This document shows positions 24,650 to 32,910 of a stretch of DNA of 64,000 bases, piece by piece. Location of the stretch: positions 124,001 through 188,000 of the forward strand of contig NZ_CYSP01000002.1 in the NCBI RefSeq assembly GCF_001298735.1, given 5' to 3'. The position numbers and the translations under genes are program-made. The notes under the pieces were generated by a model. It made no database searches and was not told the origin of the DNA. It saw only the letters and a list, made by a program, of their open reading frames with translations. Each line of letters begins with the position of its first letter. Positions within the stretch are counted from its first letter, which is position 1. The stretch comes from Propionispora sp. 2/2-37. GTDB lineage: Bacteria > Bacillota > Negativicutes > Propionisporales > Propionisporaceae.

Positions 24650-26164
24650 TTAACTGGAGAACTGCTGTGCCAGCCAACTGCTTTGCTGACTCAGCTTCGA
24701 CAAGGCGAGCTCCATGGCATTAAACTGAGCGTAGTAGCGGTCTTCCATGTCGTTCAGGCGCTCGTTAAGGGCATAAAGCCGGTCGGCATAATCCCCGATT
24801 TCTTTTCCTAAGGTGCTGGTGGTATCTTCTTTAGGCGTAGTTCCGGCAATCTCTTTCAAGTTCTCACTGGCGGTATTTAAAGAATCATACAGCCGGACCG
24901 CAATTCCCTGCTGGCTGTAGGAATCGCCTGTTCTGCCGAATATCTTGTTAACAATCTCCGGATCTTCCTCCAACGCCTTACGCAATTCGGTTTCATTCAG
25001 ATACAGCTTACCATTTTCGGAATAATCCCCGGTCGTAATACCAATGCTGGAAGCGGTTTTATAATCGCCGCTGAGTCCCGAAACCGGCGAAGCGATACTG
25101 GAACGCATGCTGTTGATCAGGCTTGTCAATGTACTGTCCCGGCGCAATAACCCGCTGCGGGCAAAGGCCTGCCATTTCTCAATATCACTGTCTTCCATTG
25201 CCGCTTTCTGATCATCGGTCAGCGGCAGATAATCCCGGTAATACTTCTCGTTCACCTTACCGTTCAGCTCGCTGAGTATTTTGTTATACGATTCGACAAA
25301 CGACTTTACGGCAGATATGGTTGCATCAATGTCGCCTGCCACCGTAACATTCGTTTCGCCTTCTTTTTTGAGATTGTAAGTAACTCCGGCAACCGTAAAG
25401 GTGTTGGAGGTTTGTTCAAGGGTTATGCCGTCAATCTGAACCGCCGCATTAGCCCCCTTGGTAAAATTGGCAGCCGCATTGCTCGTGCTTAAATTATTGG
25501 CATCGGCACCTAACTTTAACTTGTTGACCAGCAGGTGTGCGCCTGTACCCGCAGCATCCGACGAATTTAACGTAATCTGAGTGTCCACTCCTGTTTTCGT
25601 GGCGGAAAGGAAAAACCGGTCCAAATTACTGTCGTAGGTGGCTTTTACATTCAAGCCCAGCTTATTAATATCACTGACCAAGTCATAGATACTCTTGTCA
25701 GTCGTATCATAATCGCTTAAGCTCTTCGTTGTTGTGCCGTCACTAATTTCCAGATTAATCACTCCGGTAATGCCTAAATGATCGGCTAAGGTGGCTTTGC
25801 TGGTTGATCCGTCCGAAATAGCCCCACTGCTGGTCATACTGGCACTTTGCGCGATGGCGGTAACCTTAACATTGTGATTAAAGGTAGCCGCATCGGCATT
25901 GGCTTTGGCAGTCAATACACTGTCATTCGTTGCTTCCGCCTTTTTGGGCATTAGGGTACCCTCTAGTTTATAGTTAAAAACCGTATTATCGCGAAAACTG
26001 TTAATATCAGTATAGATTGTGTTGTAGTCTTCTTTTTTCCATTCTATCTGCGTTTTTTTCTGCGCTAAGGTATTATATCTCGTCCTCTGCGCTTCCATTA
26101 TATTTTTTACCATTTGATCGACGTCAATACCCGATCCGCTTAATCCATATGTACGCATAACCAT
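24650..26164 (-). CDS. fliD: Flagellar hook-associated protein 2 (filament cap)
   Basis: A 504-residue cap protein that folds flagellin monomers at the filament tip. The N-terminus MRTYGLSGSGIDVDQMVKNIMEAQRTRYN shows the conserved SGIDVDxMVxxxMxAxR motif; the C-terminal third (about 395-504) contains the FliD_C block (KLYLNETELRKALEEDPEIVNKIFGRTG) and a terminal coiled coil ending in LSKLSQQSSWLAQQF, as usual. The ATG at 26164 gives MVMRTYG, with MRTYG at 26158 an alternative. It lies between flaG and fliS. Confidence 0.95.
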   Translation of the reverse strand: MVMRTYGLSGSGIDVDQMVKNIMEAQRTRYNTLAQKKTQIEWKKEDYNTIYTDINSFRDNTVFNYKLEGTLMPKKAEATNDSVLTAKANADAATFNHNVKVTAIAQSASMTSSGAISDGSTSKATLADHLGITGVINLEISDGTTTKSLSDYDTTDKSIYDLVSDINKLGLNVKATYDSNLDRFFLSATKTGVDTQITLNSSDAAGTGAHLLVNKLKLGADANNLSTSNAAANFTKGANAAVQIDGITLEQTSNTFTVAGVTYNLKKEGETNVTVAGDIDATISAVKSFVESYNKILSELNGKVNEKYYRDYLPLTDDQKAAMEDSDIEKWQAFARSGLLRRDSTLTSLINSMRSSIASPVSGLSGDYKTASSIGITTGDYSENGKLYLNETELRKALEEDPEIVNKIFGRTGDSYSQQGIAVRLYDSLNTASENLKEIAGTTPKEDTTSTLGKEIGDYADRLYALNERLNDMEDRYYAQFNAMELALSKLSQQSSWLAQQFSS

Positions 26165-26197
26165 GTTATTACCCTCCTATTCCTGCTTTACAAGTTT

Positions 26198-26587
26198 TTA
26201 CGCTTTTTTATCAAGCAACGTCCCGATATATTCGCTGATATTGGCCATTACATCCAGCATCTCATGGGGCGGCATTTCTTTCAATATGTTGCCGTCCATA
26301 TCAACCACTTCCACCATCAGTGTATTCGTACGCTCATGGAGAGCAAACTGAATATTCGAATGCATCATCCGGAAGAATTTATTGAATTGATAATTGATCT
26401 CCGACAAATCTTCCAGCGTCAATTCTTTGTCCTCAGCATACAAGCCCTGGATGGTAACCTCCGCAGCCTCTCCCAAACGGCCTGCCCATCCCGGAATGTC
26501 CTTCCCGTTTTTTGCGGCCGTATCTTGTTTCGGCAAATCAGCCCCCTTGCCAACACCATTGACCGTAGCAATCGAATATATCCCCAT
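26198..26587 (-). CDS. flaG: FlaG family flagellar protein
   Basis: A 129-residue protein with the conserved C-terminal FlaG core, FFRMMHSNIQFALHERTNTLMVEVVDMDGNILKEMPPHEMLDVM (about 74-117), where FalhE.t..lvvkvvd..g.vi.eiP is the family pattern. FlaG influences filament length in several species; its mechanism is not settled. It is 33 nt upstream of fliD and 70 nt downstream of csrA. ATG 26587 follows AAGGAGGGT. A signal sequence is absent. A weak promoter (TTGACG-17-TTGAAT) may lie in the 70-nt gap. Confidence 0.9.
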   Translation of the reverse strand: MGIYSIATVNGVGKGADLPKQDTAAKNGKDIPGWAGRLGEAAEVTIQGLYAEDKELTLEDLSEINYQFNKFFRMMHSNIQFALHERTNTLMVEVVDMDGNILKEMPPHEMLDVMANISEYIGTLLDKKA

Positions 26588-26657
26588 TTAGTTTACCCTC
26601 CTTAGATTCAAATTGTCTTTGAAATTGTCGTCAAATACACTGCGGTAATGACTGTCT

Positions 26658-26924
26658 TTATTTTACCTCCGGCAGTTTCAGCTTAGAAGCTTTGGTTTGT
26701 CCCTTAACCTGCAGCAAACTGTCCAGGGCGTCCGGCACAATATTGGTTGCCGCCTGCTTGTTTTCTTCCACAATGGCTTCAAATATTTCGCCGCGATAAA
26801 TTTTCACCTGTTTCGGGGCATGCAGTGCCAGCCTGACACTATCACCTTTTATTTCAGCGACAGTGACTTCAATATTGTCGCCGATCACGATTTTTTCACC
26901 GGCTTTACGCGTAAGCACCAGCAT
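26658..26924 (-). CDS. csrA: Carbon storage regulator, translational repressor of flagellin
   Basis: An 88-residue RNA-binding protein: MLVLTRKAGEKIVIGDNIEVTVAEIKGDSVRLALHAPKQVKIYRGEIFEAI is the canonical beta-sheet dimer. It has a C-terminal extension (about 60-88) longer than E. coli CsrA, as in Firmicutes that use FliW as antagonist. ATG 26924 is 1 nt past the fliW stop with GGGGGG in front. In the Bacillus system CsrA blocks hag translation until FliW, freed by flagellin export, sequesters it. The leader at 23541-23581 has the matching GGA sites. Confidence 0.95.
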   Translation of the reverse strand: MLVLTRKAGEKIVIGDNIEVTVAEIKGDSVRLALHAPKQVKIYRGEIFEAIVEENKQAATNIVPDALDSLLQVKGQTKASKLKLPEVK

Positions 26925-26925
26925 C

Positions 26926-27381
26926 TTATTCGCCCCCCTGAGCTTTTTCAGGAGCCGGCGGCGCAAACAAACGGTGTTTCGTTTTGTATACGGTTTTCTC
27001 CAAAACCACCTGCTGGGCCAGACGCCGGTCAATGTTGAATATGAGCGGCGCCAGCAGATTGGCGGTCATATCGGCGGCATTTTTCGGAACATTCACGATC
27101 GCCAGAACATGCGGACGATATTCTTCCGACAGTTCCAGTTCGGCAACCAGCTGATCGTCCAGAACAAATTCGTAGTCGGCAAAAAAACTAAATACATCCG
27201 CCAGCAAAAACATTAAGTTTTTATCCGCAACCGACTGCAGCAAAAAAAAGGGACTTTCCGGTTCATAAGGCAGCAGCAAAAACCGGCGTTCTTCTTCAAA
27301 TCCCAGCAATCCCTTCGGAAAAGCGATAATATCCTTTTCCTCAATTTCCAAATCTCCCAAACGAGCCGACTCAACAATCAT
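26926..27381 (-). CDS. fliW: Flagellar assembly factor FliW (CsrA antagonist)
   Basis: A 151-residue beta-barrel protein that binds CsrA allosterically and also binds flagellin. The conserved start of ESARLGDLEIEEKDIIAFPKGLLGFEEERRFLLLPYEPESPFFLLQS (about 3-48) is typical, as is NVPKNAADMTANLLAPLIFN in the second half. It is followed at 1 nt by csrA, the fixed order in Firmicutes. ATG 27381 follows AGGTGCTA. It lies downstream of the yviE-like gene (33 nt), so it is transcribed with the hook-filament genes. Confidence 0.95.
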   Translation of the reverse strand: MIVESARLGDLEIEEKDIIAFPKGLLGFEEERRFLLLPYEPESPFFLLQSVADKNLMFLLADVFSFFADYEFVLDDQLVAELELSEEYRPHVLAIVNVPKNAADMTANLLAPLIFNIDRRLAQQVVLEKTVYKTKHRLFAPPAPEKAQGGE

Positions 27382-27414
27382 CGAAATAGCACCTCTTTTT
27401 TATCATATCTGTAT

Positions 27415-27975
27415 CTATACTATCATATCTACATCGGTTTGGGTTGTCCAAAATCGGATGCTGGCATACTGATCGACAGTTATGTCTACTTGACCGCGCC
27501 GAAGCTGCGTGTCTACCCTGCCCCGTTCCGTTTGTATATTCAATTGACCGGGCCTCGGATTGAAGTGAAGCTCTCCGGGTATATACGTAATATCCGGTTT
27601 GGCCAGGGGAGCCCACACCACTTCCACATCCGGCGGGCGCATCGCCTCTTTGGCAAGCTCGGCGAATGCATTGTCCTTGTTGTAGACAGCCGCCATCCGG
27701 TCGCCATCCTGTGCTCTCTTGCCAATACCCTCAAGCACCGCCTGGCGGCCCCGCTCCGCATAATCAAACATGAATTCCAGATTGGTCTTCAAGCCATACG
27801 AAGCCCGGGTAGGCGTAAAATCAAATTCAAAATGGCCCGAGATGCTTTGAATTTCAACAATGGCCGGCCGGGTATCTATTTCCAGCCGCGGCGGGGTTGT
27901 CCTTATTTCCAGAAAAGGATCGGTAATATTCAGCCCGATCCGGGTTGGCTGCTGTTCGATATGAAGTCGAAGCAT
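27415..27975 (-). CDS. YviE-like protein (DUF6470)
   Basis: A 186-residue protein of unknown function, found in Bacillus between flgL and fliW in the same place as here. It consists of beta-strands built on the pattern xLxIxxxPxRI/L repeated along the first half (MLRLHIEQQPTRIGLNITDP, LEIRTTPPRLEID, IVEIQSISGHFEFD), which suggests a repetitive beta-sheet. It has no signal peptide. ATG 27975 is preferred over 28005 because GGGCGG lies 8-9 nt upstream. It overlaps nothing and lies between flgL and fliW, so a role in filament regulation is plausible but unproven. Confidence 0.85.
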   Translation of the reverse strand: MLRLHIEQQPTRIGLNITDPFLEIRTTPPRLEIDTRPAIVEIQSISGHFEFDFTPTRASYGLKTNLEFMFDYAERGRQAVLEGIGKRAQDGDRMAAVYNKDNAFAELAKEAMRPPDVEVVWAPLAKPDITYIPGELHFNPRPGQLNIQTERGRVDTQLRRGQVDITVDQYASIRFWTTQTDVDMIV

Positions 27976-28005
27976 ATCATTACCGCCCTTCGCCCAAAAA
28001 TTCAC

Positions 28006-28914
28006 CTACTGCAGAAAATCCGCCAGCGAAATCGGCATAATGCGCGATCCCACCGATAAAGCCGCCTTATAGACATTTTCATAGTTTTTAAAATCCACGA
28101 TAGCCTTGGCAATATCAATATCCTCATTGGCCGACAAATCACCGGTAATGGTCGCATTGCTGTTTTCCATCATGGTAAGCGACATGTTATAGACATTCAT
28201 GCGCGTTCCCAGTTCGGTCTGGGATTTCAGCATGCTTTTATGATCATCATCAATATATTGCAGGCCGGTGTTGGACAGCCATTCCTGGTCAGCCTTGGTA
28301 CCGCTCTCCAGGTGTTGCTTGATTTCAATTAAATGGTTGAAGATCGTCAGGTTATCGCCAAACACTTCAAACCCGGTTAAATTGACGCTGTCTTTTTCCG
28401 GGGAAACAGCTCCCATCTGAATCGGCATGGACACCTTTTGGTCATCGCCATAGTAAATAATGTCATCGCCCTCGCGGGTAAACGGCTTCACCAGATCATT
28501 CTGCCCGGAAAAAATATAGCGGTCACCGACCTGGGTGTTTCCGATCTGGATCATCTGGTTGATCAGATTGTCAATTTCCTTCCCGATTGCCTGCACCGCA
28601 TCCTGTGGATTGGTTCCATTGGACGCCTGTACAACCTTCTCTTTGATATTGATCATGATGGAACTCAGACTCGACATAGCACTGTCGGTTGAAGTCATCC
28701 AGGACTGGGCATCTTTTAAATTCTGGGTGAACTGTTCATTTTGCGACAGGCTGGTATTAAACCGCAGGCTGCGAACGGCCCTGACCGGATCATCCGAGGG
28801 ACGGTGAATCAGCCTTCCGTCGGAAAGCTGTTCCTGCAGCTTATATTGCTGCCCGGAGGATTTATTTAAGCTGCTTAAAAAATTGTACTGCATCATATTA
28901 TTGGATATGCGCAC
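28006..28914 (-). CDS. flgL: Flagellar hook-associated protein 3
   Basis: A 302-residue hook-filament junction protein. The N-terminus MRISNNMMQYNFLSSLNKSS with LSDGRLIHRPSDDPV (about 31-45) is the FlgL/flagellin-like D0/D1 start; the C-terminus IAKAIVDFKNYENVYKAALSVGSRIMPISLADFLQ is the matching helix, ending ISLADFL. Flagellin-like termini without the large variable domain fit FlgL. The ATG at 28914 follows GGAGATG, 14 nt after the flgK stop. Its product mounts on FlgK (28929-30749) during filament assembly. Confidence 0.95.
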   Translation of the reverse strand: MRISNNMMQYNFLSSLNKSSGQQYKLQEQLSDGRLIHRPSDDPVRAVRSLRFNTSLSQNEQFTQNLKDAQSWMTSTDSAMSSLSSIMINIKEKVVQASNGTNPQDAVQAIGKEIDNLINQMIQIGNTQVGDRYIFSGQNDLVKPFTREGDDIIYYGDDQKVSMPIQMGAVSPEKDSVNLTGFEVFGDNLTIFNHLIEIKQHLESGTKADQEWLSNTGLQYIDDDHKSMLKSQTELGTRMNVYNMSLTMMENSNATITGDLSANEDIDIAKAIVDFKNYENVYKAALSVGSRIMPISLADFLQ

Positions 28915-28928
28915 ACCACATCATCTCC

Positions 28929-30749
28929 TTATCTTCCGACTACTCCCGTGCCGTTAATTAGTTTTTCCAGCATTTCGTCCATGGCGGTAAGCACCCGGGC
29001 CACCGAAACATAGCCTTTCTGGAATTTAATCATGTTGGTCAGTTCCTCATCCAGGCTGACGCCGGACACCTGCTCCCGCCAGTTGTTGATCTGATCCACC
29101 AATGCCTGCTGATTGTCAACTTCCCGCTGCGTATTTTGCGTTTGTATGCCCAGGTTGCTGATCATGGTGGAATAATAGCTGTCCAGCGAGGCATTGCCCA
29201 GCAGAGCGCTGGAATCGGTTTTCAGGCGGTTGCTGATCAAAGCCGCATTGTCGCCGCTGGCGGTATTCCCCTTGGAAAGGGAAAATGTATAGGTATCACC
29301 GTTAGCATTGCCGGTCGTCGCGACATCGTCAATAGCCACTTCCACCGTAAGCCCTCCGGATGTGATGGTATACGGACCGCCGCCGGCAATGGTAGTCGGA
29401 GGATCGCTCCAGGTCTGACCGCCGTCGGTGGAAGTAACGTAACTAATGCTGTCGATGGCCGGCGGAGATCCTGAAGCAATGGTAATCCGGACAGCCGTCG
29501 GTGTATCGCTGGTATAGGTGCCGGTCTTGGCAGTGACCGTTGCCTTGCCGCCGTTGACATTGCTCTGCGTAACCACAATGGTATTGTCATTCTTTTTGGC
29601 AGCAATCCTGGCCAGGCCACTGGTCTTATCAAACAGGTCCTGGTTTACTTTTAACTCGTCAATCCATTGTCCTTTTGTAAACGTCCCGGAAACAGCCGGA
29701 TCACTATAATCCGGGTCAGCGGCTCCGTCGCCGCCCTGGCCGAAAAAGTTATTGCCCGTGCTGCCGTCCGTCCCGTAGCCGGTACGGTGCACCTCATTGA
29801 ATTCGGTAAGCAAAAACTGGCTGATGGTACTGAGATTATTCAGATACCCCTTAACGCCGTCCGTTGTCGAATCCCGGGTGCTCATCAACCCGGCCAGCTC
29901 GCCCTGGTTGAAGTTCATCGGCAAACCGGTTTCCGGGTCCACGACTTTGACTATTTCGTAGCCGTAATCGGGATCCTTGCTGGATACCGTACCCAGTTCC
30001 ACCCGGTCGGTCGCCGAAACCAGCGTAGTACCACCGCCCTGGATGATATAACTGCCGTTGGCATCTTCCGTAACCGATACGTTCATGATCTCGGACAACT
30101 GATCCACCAGGAGATCACGACGGTCCCGCAGGTCATTGGCAACGTCCGTCCCCTGTGCCTCAACCAGCCTGATTTCCTTATTTAAGTTTAACAGTTCGCT
30201 GGTGATCTGATTGGCAGTCTGTACTTTCGTATTAATATTGGTATTGATATCACTAATCGTATCCATCAATTGATTGCGCGCTGTGTTGACGGCATCCGCC
30301 AATACTCCCCCCCGTTGCCGGACGGTCATCCTTACGCCTTCATCCGAAGCATTGGTAGCCAGCGACTGCCAGGATTCCCAAAAATCATTCAGTACGGACT
30401 GAATCCCGCTATCCGAAGTGTCATTGATGATGTTTTCCACTTTGCTTAATACCGAGCCTTTCGCTTCCTGACGGCTTAACGTGGCTTTTTCCTGCCACAT
30501 CTGCTTGTCAATCAGGAAATCCCGGACCCGGGCTACCGACTGAACGACAGCACCGGTCCCCTTCTGCTGGGTGCCGGCACCGGTATAAATGGTCTCCGGG
30601 TTAGTGGTGGTTATCGTAACAACCTGACGGGAATAACCGGTGGTACTGGCATTGGAAACATTGTGCCCTACGGTATCCAAAGAAACCTGATGCACAGCCA
30701 GGCCGCGCGTAACCGTATTTATTCCTCCAAACGTTGAACTCATGCTCAT
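28929..30749 (-). CDS. flgK: Flagellar hook-associated protein 1
   Basis: A 606-residue first hook-filament junction protein. MSSTFGGINTVTRGLAVHQVSLDTVGHNVSNASTTGYSRQ holds the conserved ANxxTxGYxRQ motif of axial proteins; the C-terminus SVSLDEELTNMIKFQKGYVSVARVLTAMDEMLEKLI (about 570-606) is the flg_bbr_C helix. A large insert at about 360-500 (TVTAKTGTYTSDTPTAVRITIASGS...) is Ser/Thr/Gly-rich and beta-like, of the kind seen in Negativicute and clostridial FlgK. It lies 6 nt below flgN and 14 nt above flgL. Confidence 0.95.
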   Translation of the reverse strand: MSMSSTFGGINTVTRGLAVHQVSLDTVGHNVSNASTTGYSRQVVTITTTNPETIYTGAGTQQKGTGAVVQSVARVRDFLIDKQMWQEKATLSRQEAKGSVLSKVENIINDTSDSGIQSVLNDFWESWQSLATNASDEGVRMTVRQRGGVLADAVNTARNQLMDTISDINTNINTKVQTANQITSELLNLNKEIRLVEAQGTDVANDLRDRRDLLVDQLSEIMNVSVTEDANGSYIIQGGGTTLVSATDRVELGTVSSKDPDYGYEIVKVVDPETGLPMNFNQGELAGLMSTRDSTTDGVKGYLNNLSTISQFLLTEFNEVHRTGYGTDGSTGNNFFGQGGDGAADPDYSDPAVSGTFTKGQWIDELKVNQDLFDKTSGLARIAAKKNDNTIVVTQSNVNGGKATVTAKTGTYTSDTPTAVRITIASGSPPAIDSISYVTSTDGGQTWSDPPTTIAGGGPYTITSGGLTVEVAIDDVATTGNANGDTYTFSLSKGNTASGDNAALISNRLKTDSSALLGNASLDSYYSTMISNLGIQTQNTQREVDNQQALVDQINNWREQVSGVSLDEELTNMIKFQKGYVSVARVLTAMDEMLEKLINGTGVVGR

Positions 30750-30755
30750 CAGCTC

Positions 30756-31253
30756 CTATGCTTTTCGATCAACAAGTGTCCGTTCCTGAACGCTTGTCCC
30801 GTTTTGTCCCTGTGCTGCATATACAGGGCCGACACTGTGCTGGGCCAATACATTAATATTAAAATCAACAAAAGCAATCGCCCGCTGCAGCAGCTTGGTA
30901 TTTAATTCATTCATGGATTTTAAGTCCCGCAGTACACTCCGCAGTTCTTCACTCCCGGTTTCCAGCCTCCCGGCCGTAGAGGCATCCACCAGGTCTTTCA
31001 CCTGAACCAGTGTCAGCTCTTCATCCTGCAGCCCGTTGACCTGCCGTATCTCAGCCATAACCTGCTGACGTTCTTTTTCCAGTCTGCCCACCTGCAGGAT
31101 GAGTGTTTCCTCCTGCCTGGTGATCTCTTCCAGTTCTTTGACCTGTCCCGCAATCAACGTATCCTTTTTCCGCTGGCTTAAAGTCAAAATGGTTCGATAC
31201 ACTTCCAGAATCTCGGCCAGGAGCGCCGTTAGTCTCGCACATAACTCTTTCAC
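30756..31253 (-). CDS. flgN: FlgN-family flagellar chaperone
   Basis: A 165-residue helical protein with the FlgN pattern: coiled-coil from about residue 5 to 110 (LTALLAEILEVYRTILTLSQRKKDTLIAGQVKELEEITRQEETLILQVGRLEKER), including the LitgdieeLeeit-like QEE motif typical of YvyG/FlgN. FlgN guards FlgK and FlgL before export. It lies between flgM (26 nt) and flgK (6 nt), the Bacillus order. The start at 31253 is the first ATG-like codon after GAGAGAAC; no signal or membrane segment. The length is usual. Confidence 0.9.
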   Translation of the reverse strand: MKELCARLTALLAEILEVYRTILTLSQRKKDTLIAGQVKELEEITRQEETLILQVGRLEKERQQVMAEIRQVNGLQDEELTLVQVKDLVDASTAGRLETGSEELRSVLRDLKSMNELNTKLLQRAIAFVDFNINVLAQHSVGPVYAAQGQNGTSVQERTLVDRKA

Positions 31254-31279
31254 AACTGTTCTCTCCCAACACTATATTC

Positions 31280-31558
31280 TTAGAAACCGGTCAGCATTTT
31301 CTCCGCAATGGAGCTACAGTTCACCTCATATTTTCCGGAAGCAATGCGCTCGGAAAATTCTTTCACTTTGTCTTCGCGCACTTCGGGCATATTTTTTATG
31401 CTGTATAAAAACTGACCAAACTCCTGGGCATTTGACGACGGAATAAACTCGTCCCGCTGTACGGAACCGGATTTTTCCGGTTTATTCAGCGGTCCAACCT
31501 TGTTTTGGTCACCATATACCTTAACGATATTTTGCACTTGCTTTCCTGAAACAATCAC
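31280..31558 (-). CDS. flgM: Anti-sigma-28 factor FlgM
   Basis: A 92-residue protein that holds sigma-28 (SigD) until hook completion and is then exported. The C-terminal block RVKEFSERIASGKYEVNCSSIAEKML-like sequence (VREDKVKEF, RIASGKYEV, IAEKML; about 60-90) is the sigma-binding region. The start is GTG 31558 behind AGAGGTG; upstream codons in frame (to 31612) are not preceded by a site and overlap the promoter. A sigma-28-like promoter lies 36-60 bp upstream. No fliA/sigD gene is in this window. Confidence 0.9.
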   Translation of the reverse strand: MIVSGKQVQNIVKVYGDQNKVGPLNKPEKSGSVQRDEFIPSSNAQEFGQFLYSIKNMPEVREDKVKEFSERIASGKYEVNCSSIAEKMLTGF

Positions 31559-31593
31559 GTTCAACACCTCTATCTTCGGTTTTCCTCGAAATA

Positions 31594-31620
31594 TTATCGA
31601 AAAAAAAAGCAAGGATATTA
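31594..31620 (-). promoter_or_regulatory. Sigma-28-like promoter upstream of flgM
   Basis: The minus strand reads TAAT (31617-31620), 15 bp, TTCGATAA (31594-31601), a near match to TAAA-N15-GCCGATAA. It would give flgM, flgN, flgK, flgL and the genes below a late-flagellar start in addition to readthrough from yvyF. Confidence 0.5.
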
Positions 31621-31709
31621 ATCCCCGCCTACAAGCGTTTTAAAACGATTTACGCTCAAATAATAAGATTAAAGCAGAATTGCTCACCCTATCACCTGTA
31701 TCTATTTTT

Positions 31710-32117
31710 TCATTTATTTTTATTGAGATTGGTATACATACGTCCCACTTTTTTAAACTCTTCTATCTTCGCCACTGTTTCGGCGTCTTGTGCCGCCTCG
31801 TTGCGCAGCTGCGAAGTGATATTTTTGCTGCAGGCAAGGCATACCCGCCCTTCCGTAATCAAGGTCCCGCAGGTCTCACACGGATAAGAGATAACAAAAT
31901 CCCCAATAAAGCGGCCTTTTTTCATCATTCTCAAGATGGTTTTCTCTTTTACCCCGGTAGCCAGGTGAATTTCTTCAATCGAAGCCTTGCCGGAATCCCG
32001 GAGAAAATCCACAACTTTAATCTCGTCCCGTTCTTCCTGTTCCAGACAAGCCGGACACATTCCCGCCGGATTTTCAACAAATACTCTGCCGCATTCCGGA
32101 CAATTTTTCAGCCCCAT
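31710..32117 (-). CDS. YvyF-like flagellar operon zinc protein
   Basis: A 135-residue protein of the TIGR03826/YvyF group, situated just before flgM as in Bacillus. Two zinc knuckles, MGLKNCPECGRVF with CPACLE (Cys6/9/21/24) and CETCGTLITEGRVCLAC (about 81-97), flank a helix-turn-helix-like segment (IKVVDFLRDSGKASIEEIHLATGVKEKTILRMMKKG, about 35-70), suggesting nucleic-acid binding. ATG 32117 is chosen over 32138 because GGAGGGAG precedes it. The gene starts the flagellar run and is likely transcribed from the promoter near 32167. Confidence 0.88.
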   Translation of the reverse strand: MGLKNCPECGRVFVENPAGMCPACLEQEERDEIKVVDFLRDSGKASIEEIHLATGVKEKTILRMMKKGRFIGDFVISYPCETCGTLITEGRVCLACSKNITSQLRNEAAQDAETVAKIEEFKKVGRMYTNLNKNK

Positions 32118-32166
32118 AGCGCATACTCCCTCCTGCAATGTCAGGTAAAAAATAACATTTATTTAC

Positions 32167-32206
32167 ATTATACCTTGTTTTCGGCTATTGTACTAGCTTT
32201 ATTTGC
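32167..32206 (-). promoter_or_regulatory. Probable promoter of the yvyF-flgM-flgK run
   Basis: A TATAAT (32167-32172) lies on the minus strand about 50 bp upstream of the yvyF start, with only a weak -35. An overlapping GCCGAAAA with CAAA 16 bp upstream is an imperfect sigma-28 match (consensus TAAA-N15-GCCGATAA). Which one is used cannot be told from sequence. Confidence 0.4.
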
Positions 32207-32310
32207 ACTGTCGATTATTTTTCTTTTAATTTTTTATCTTACAAGCAGGATTATATCATTTTTTAGCTAAATTAAACTATATTTGACTTTATGAGGAAAG
32301 GCAGCTTGTC

Positions 32311-32910
32311 GTGTATATGCTTACCTTGATGCAACCTCCTGAAATCTATGAAGATGCCGAATCACTGGGCACCATGATCGCCAGTCTCATGCATCTGATC
32401 GAACTGAAAAGTACTAATTTATTCTTGCACAGCCACCAGGTCGCCAACTATGCGGTGAGCGTAGCCGCAAAGATGCGCCTGCCCCGGGAAGAGATTGAGC
32501 GGATTCGTCATGCCGCCATGCTGCATGACCTGGGACAGATTACCGTTCCCAATGCGATCTTGGCCAAAATGCCGTATCTTTCCACCAGGGAACTCAGTGT
32601 ATATAAAAACCATTGCAACGCCGGCAGCAATATGCTGGAAAACATCGCCTGCTGCCAGGAGCTTATTCCTTATATCCGCTACCATCATGAACGCTGGGAC
32701 GGTAAAGGCTACCCTAAGCGGCTAAAAGGGGTGAACATCCCCTTAGGTGCACGGATTATAGCGGTTGCCGACCACTACGACCGGTTTATTAATCCCTGCA
32801 CGCAAAACTGGGCGAAAACCAAACCGGAAGCCGTTCGTGAACTCCTCAGCCTGTCCGGCATGGATCTTGACCCGGAAGTCGTCCGGGCATTCATCGACGC
32901 TTTAGGCTGA
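32311..32910 (+). CDS. HD-GYP domain protein (c-di-GMP phosphodiesterase-like)
   Basis: A 199-residue protein with an HD motif (MLHDLGQIT, about 70-78) and the GYP signature HHERWDGKGYPKRLKG (about 131-146); conserved His and Asp residues of the binuclear metal centre are present. Such proteins degrade cyclic di-GMP and thus influence motility. There is no receiver or sensor domain; the N-terminal 25 residues are helical. It is on the plus strand, opposite the flagellar genes, and ends flush with comFC. GTG 32311 is 9 nt past GAGGAAAGG. Catalytic activity is likely but unproven. Confidence 0.9.
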   Translation: MYMLTLMQPPEIYEDAESLGTMIASLMHLIELKSTNLFLHSHQVANYAVSVAAKMRLPREEIERIRHAAMLHDLGQITVPNAILAKMPYLSTRELSVYKNHCNAGSNMLENIACCQELIPYIRYHHERWDGKGYPKRLKGVNIPLGARIIAVADHYDRFINPCTQNWAKTKPEAVRELLSLSGMDLDPEVVRAFIDALG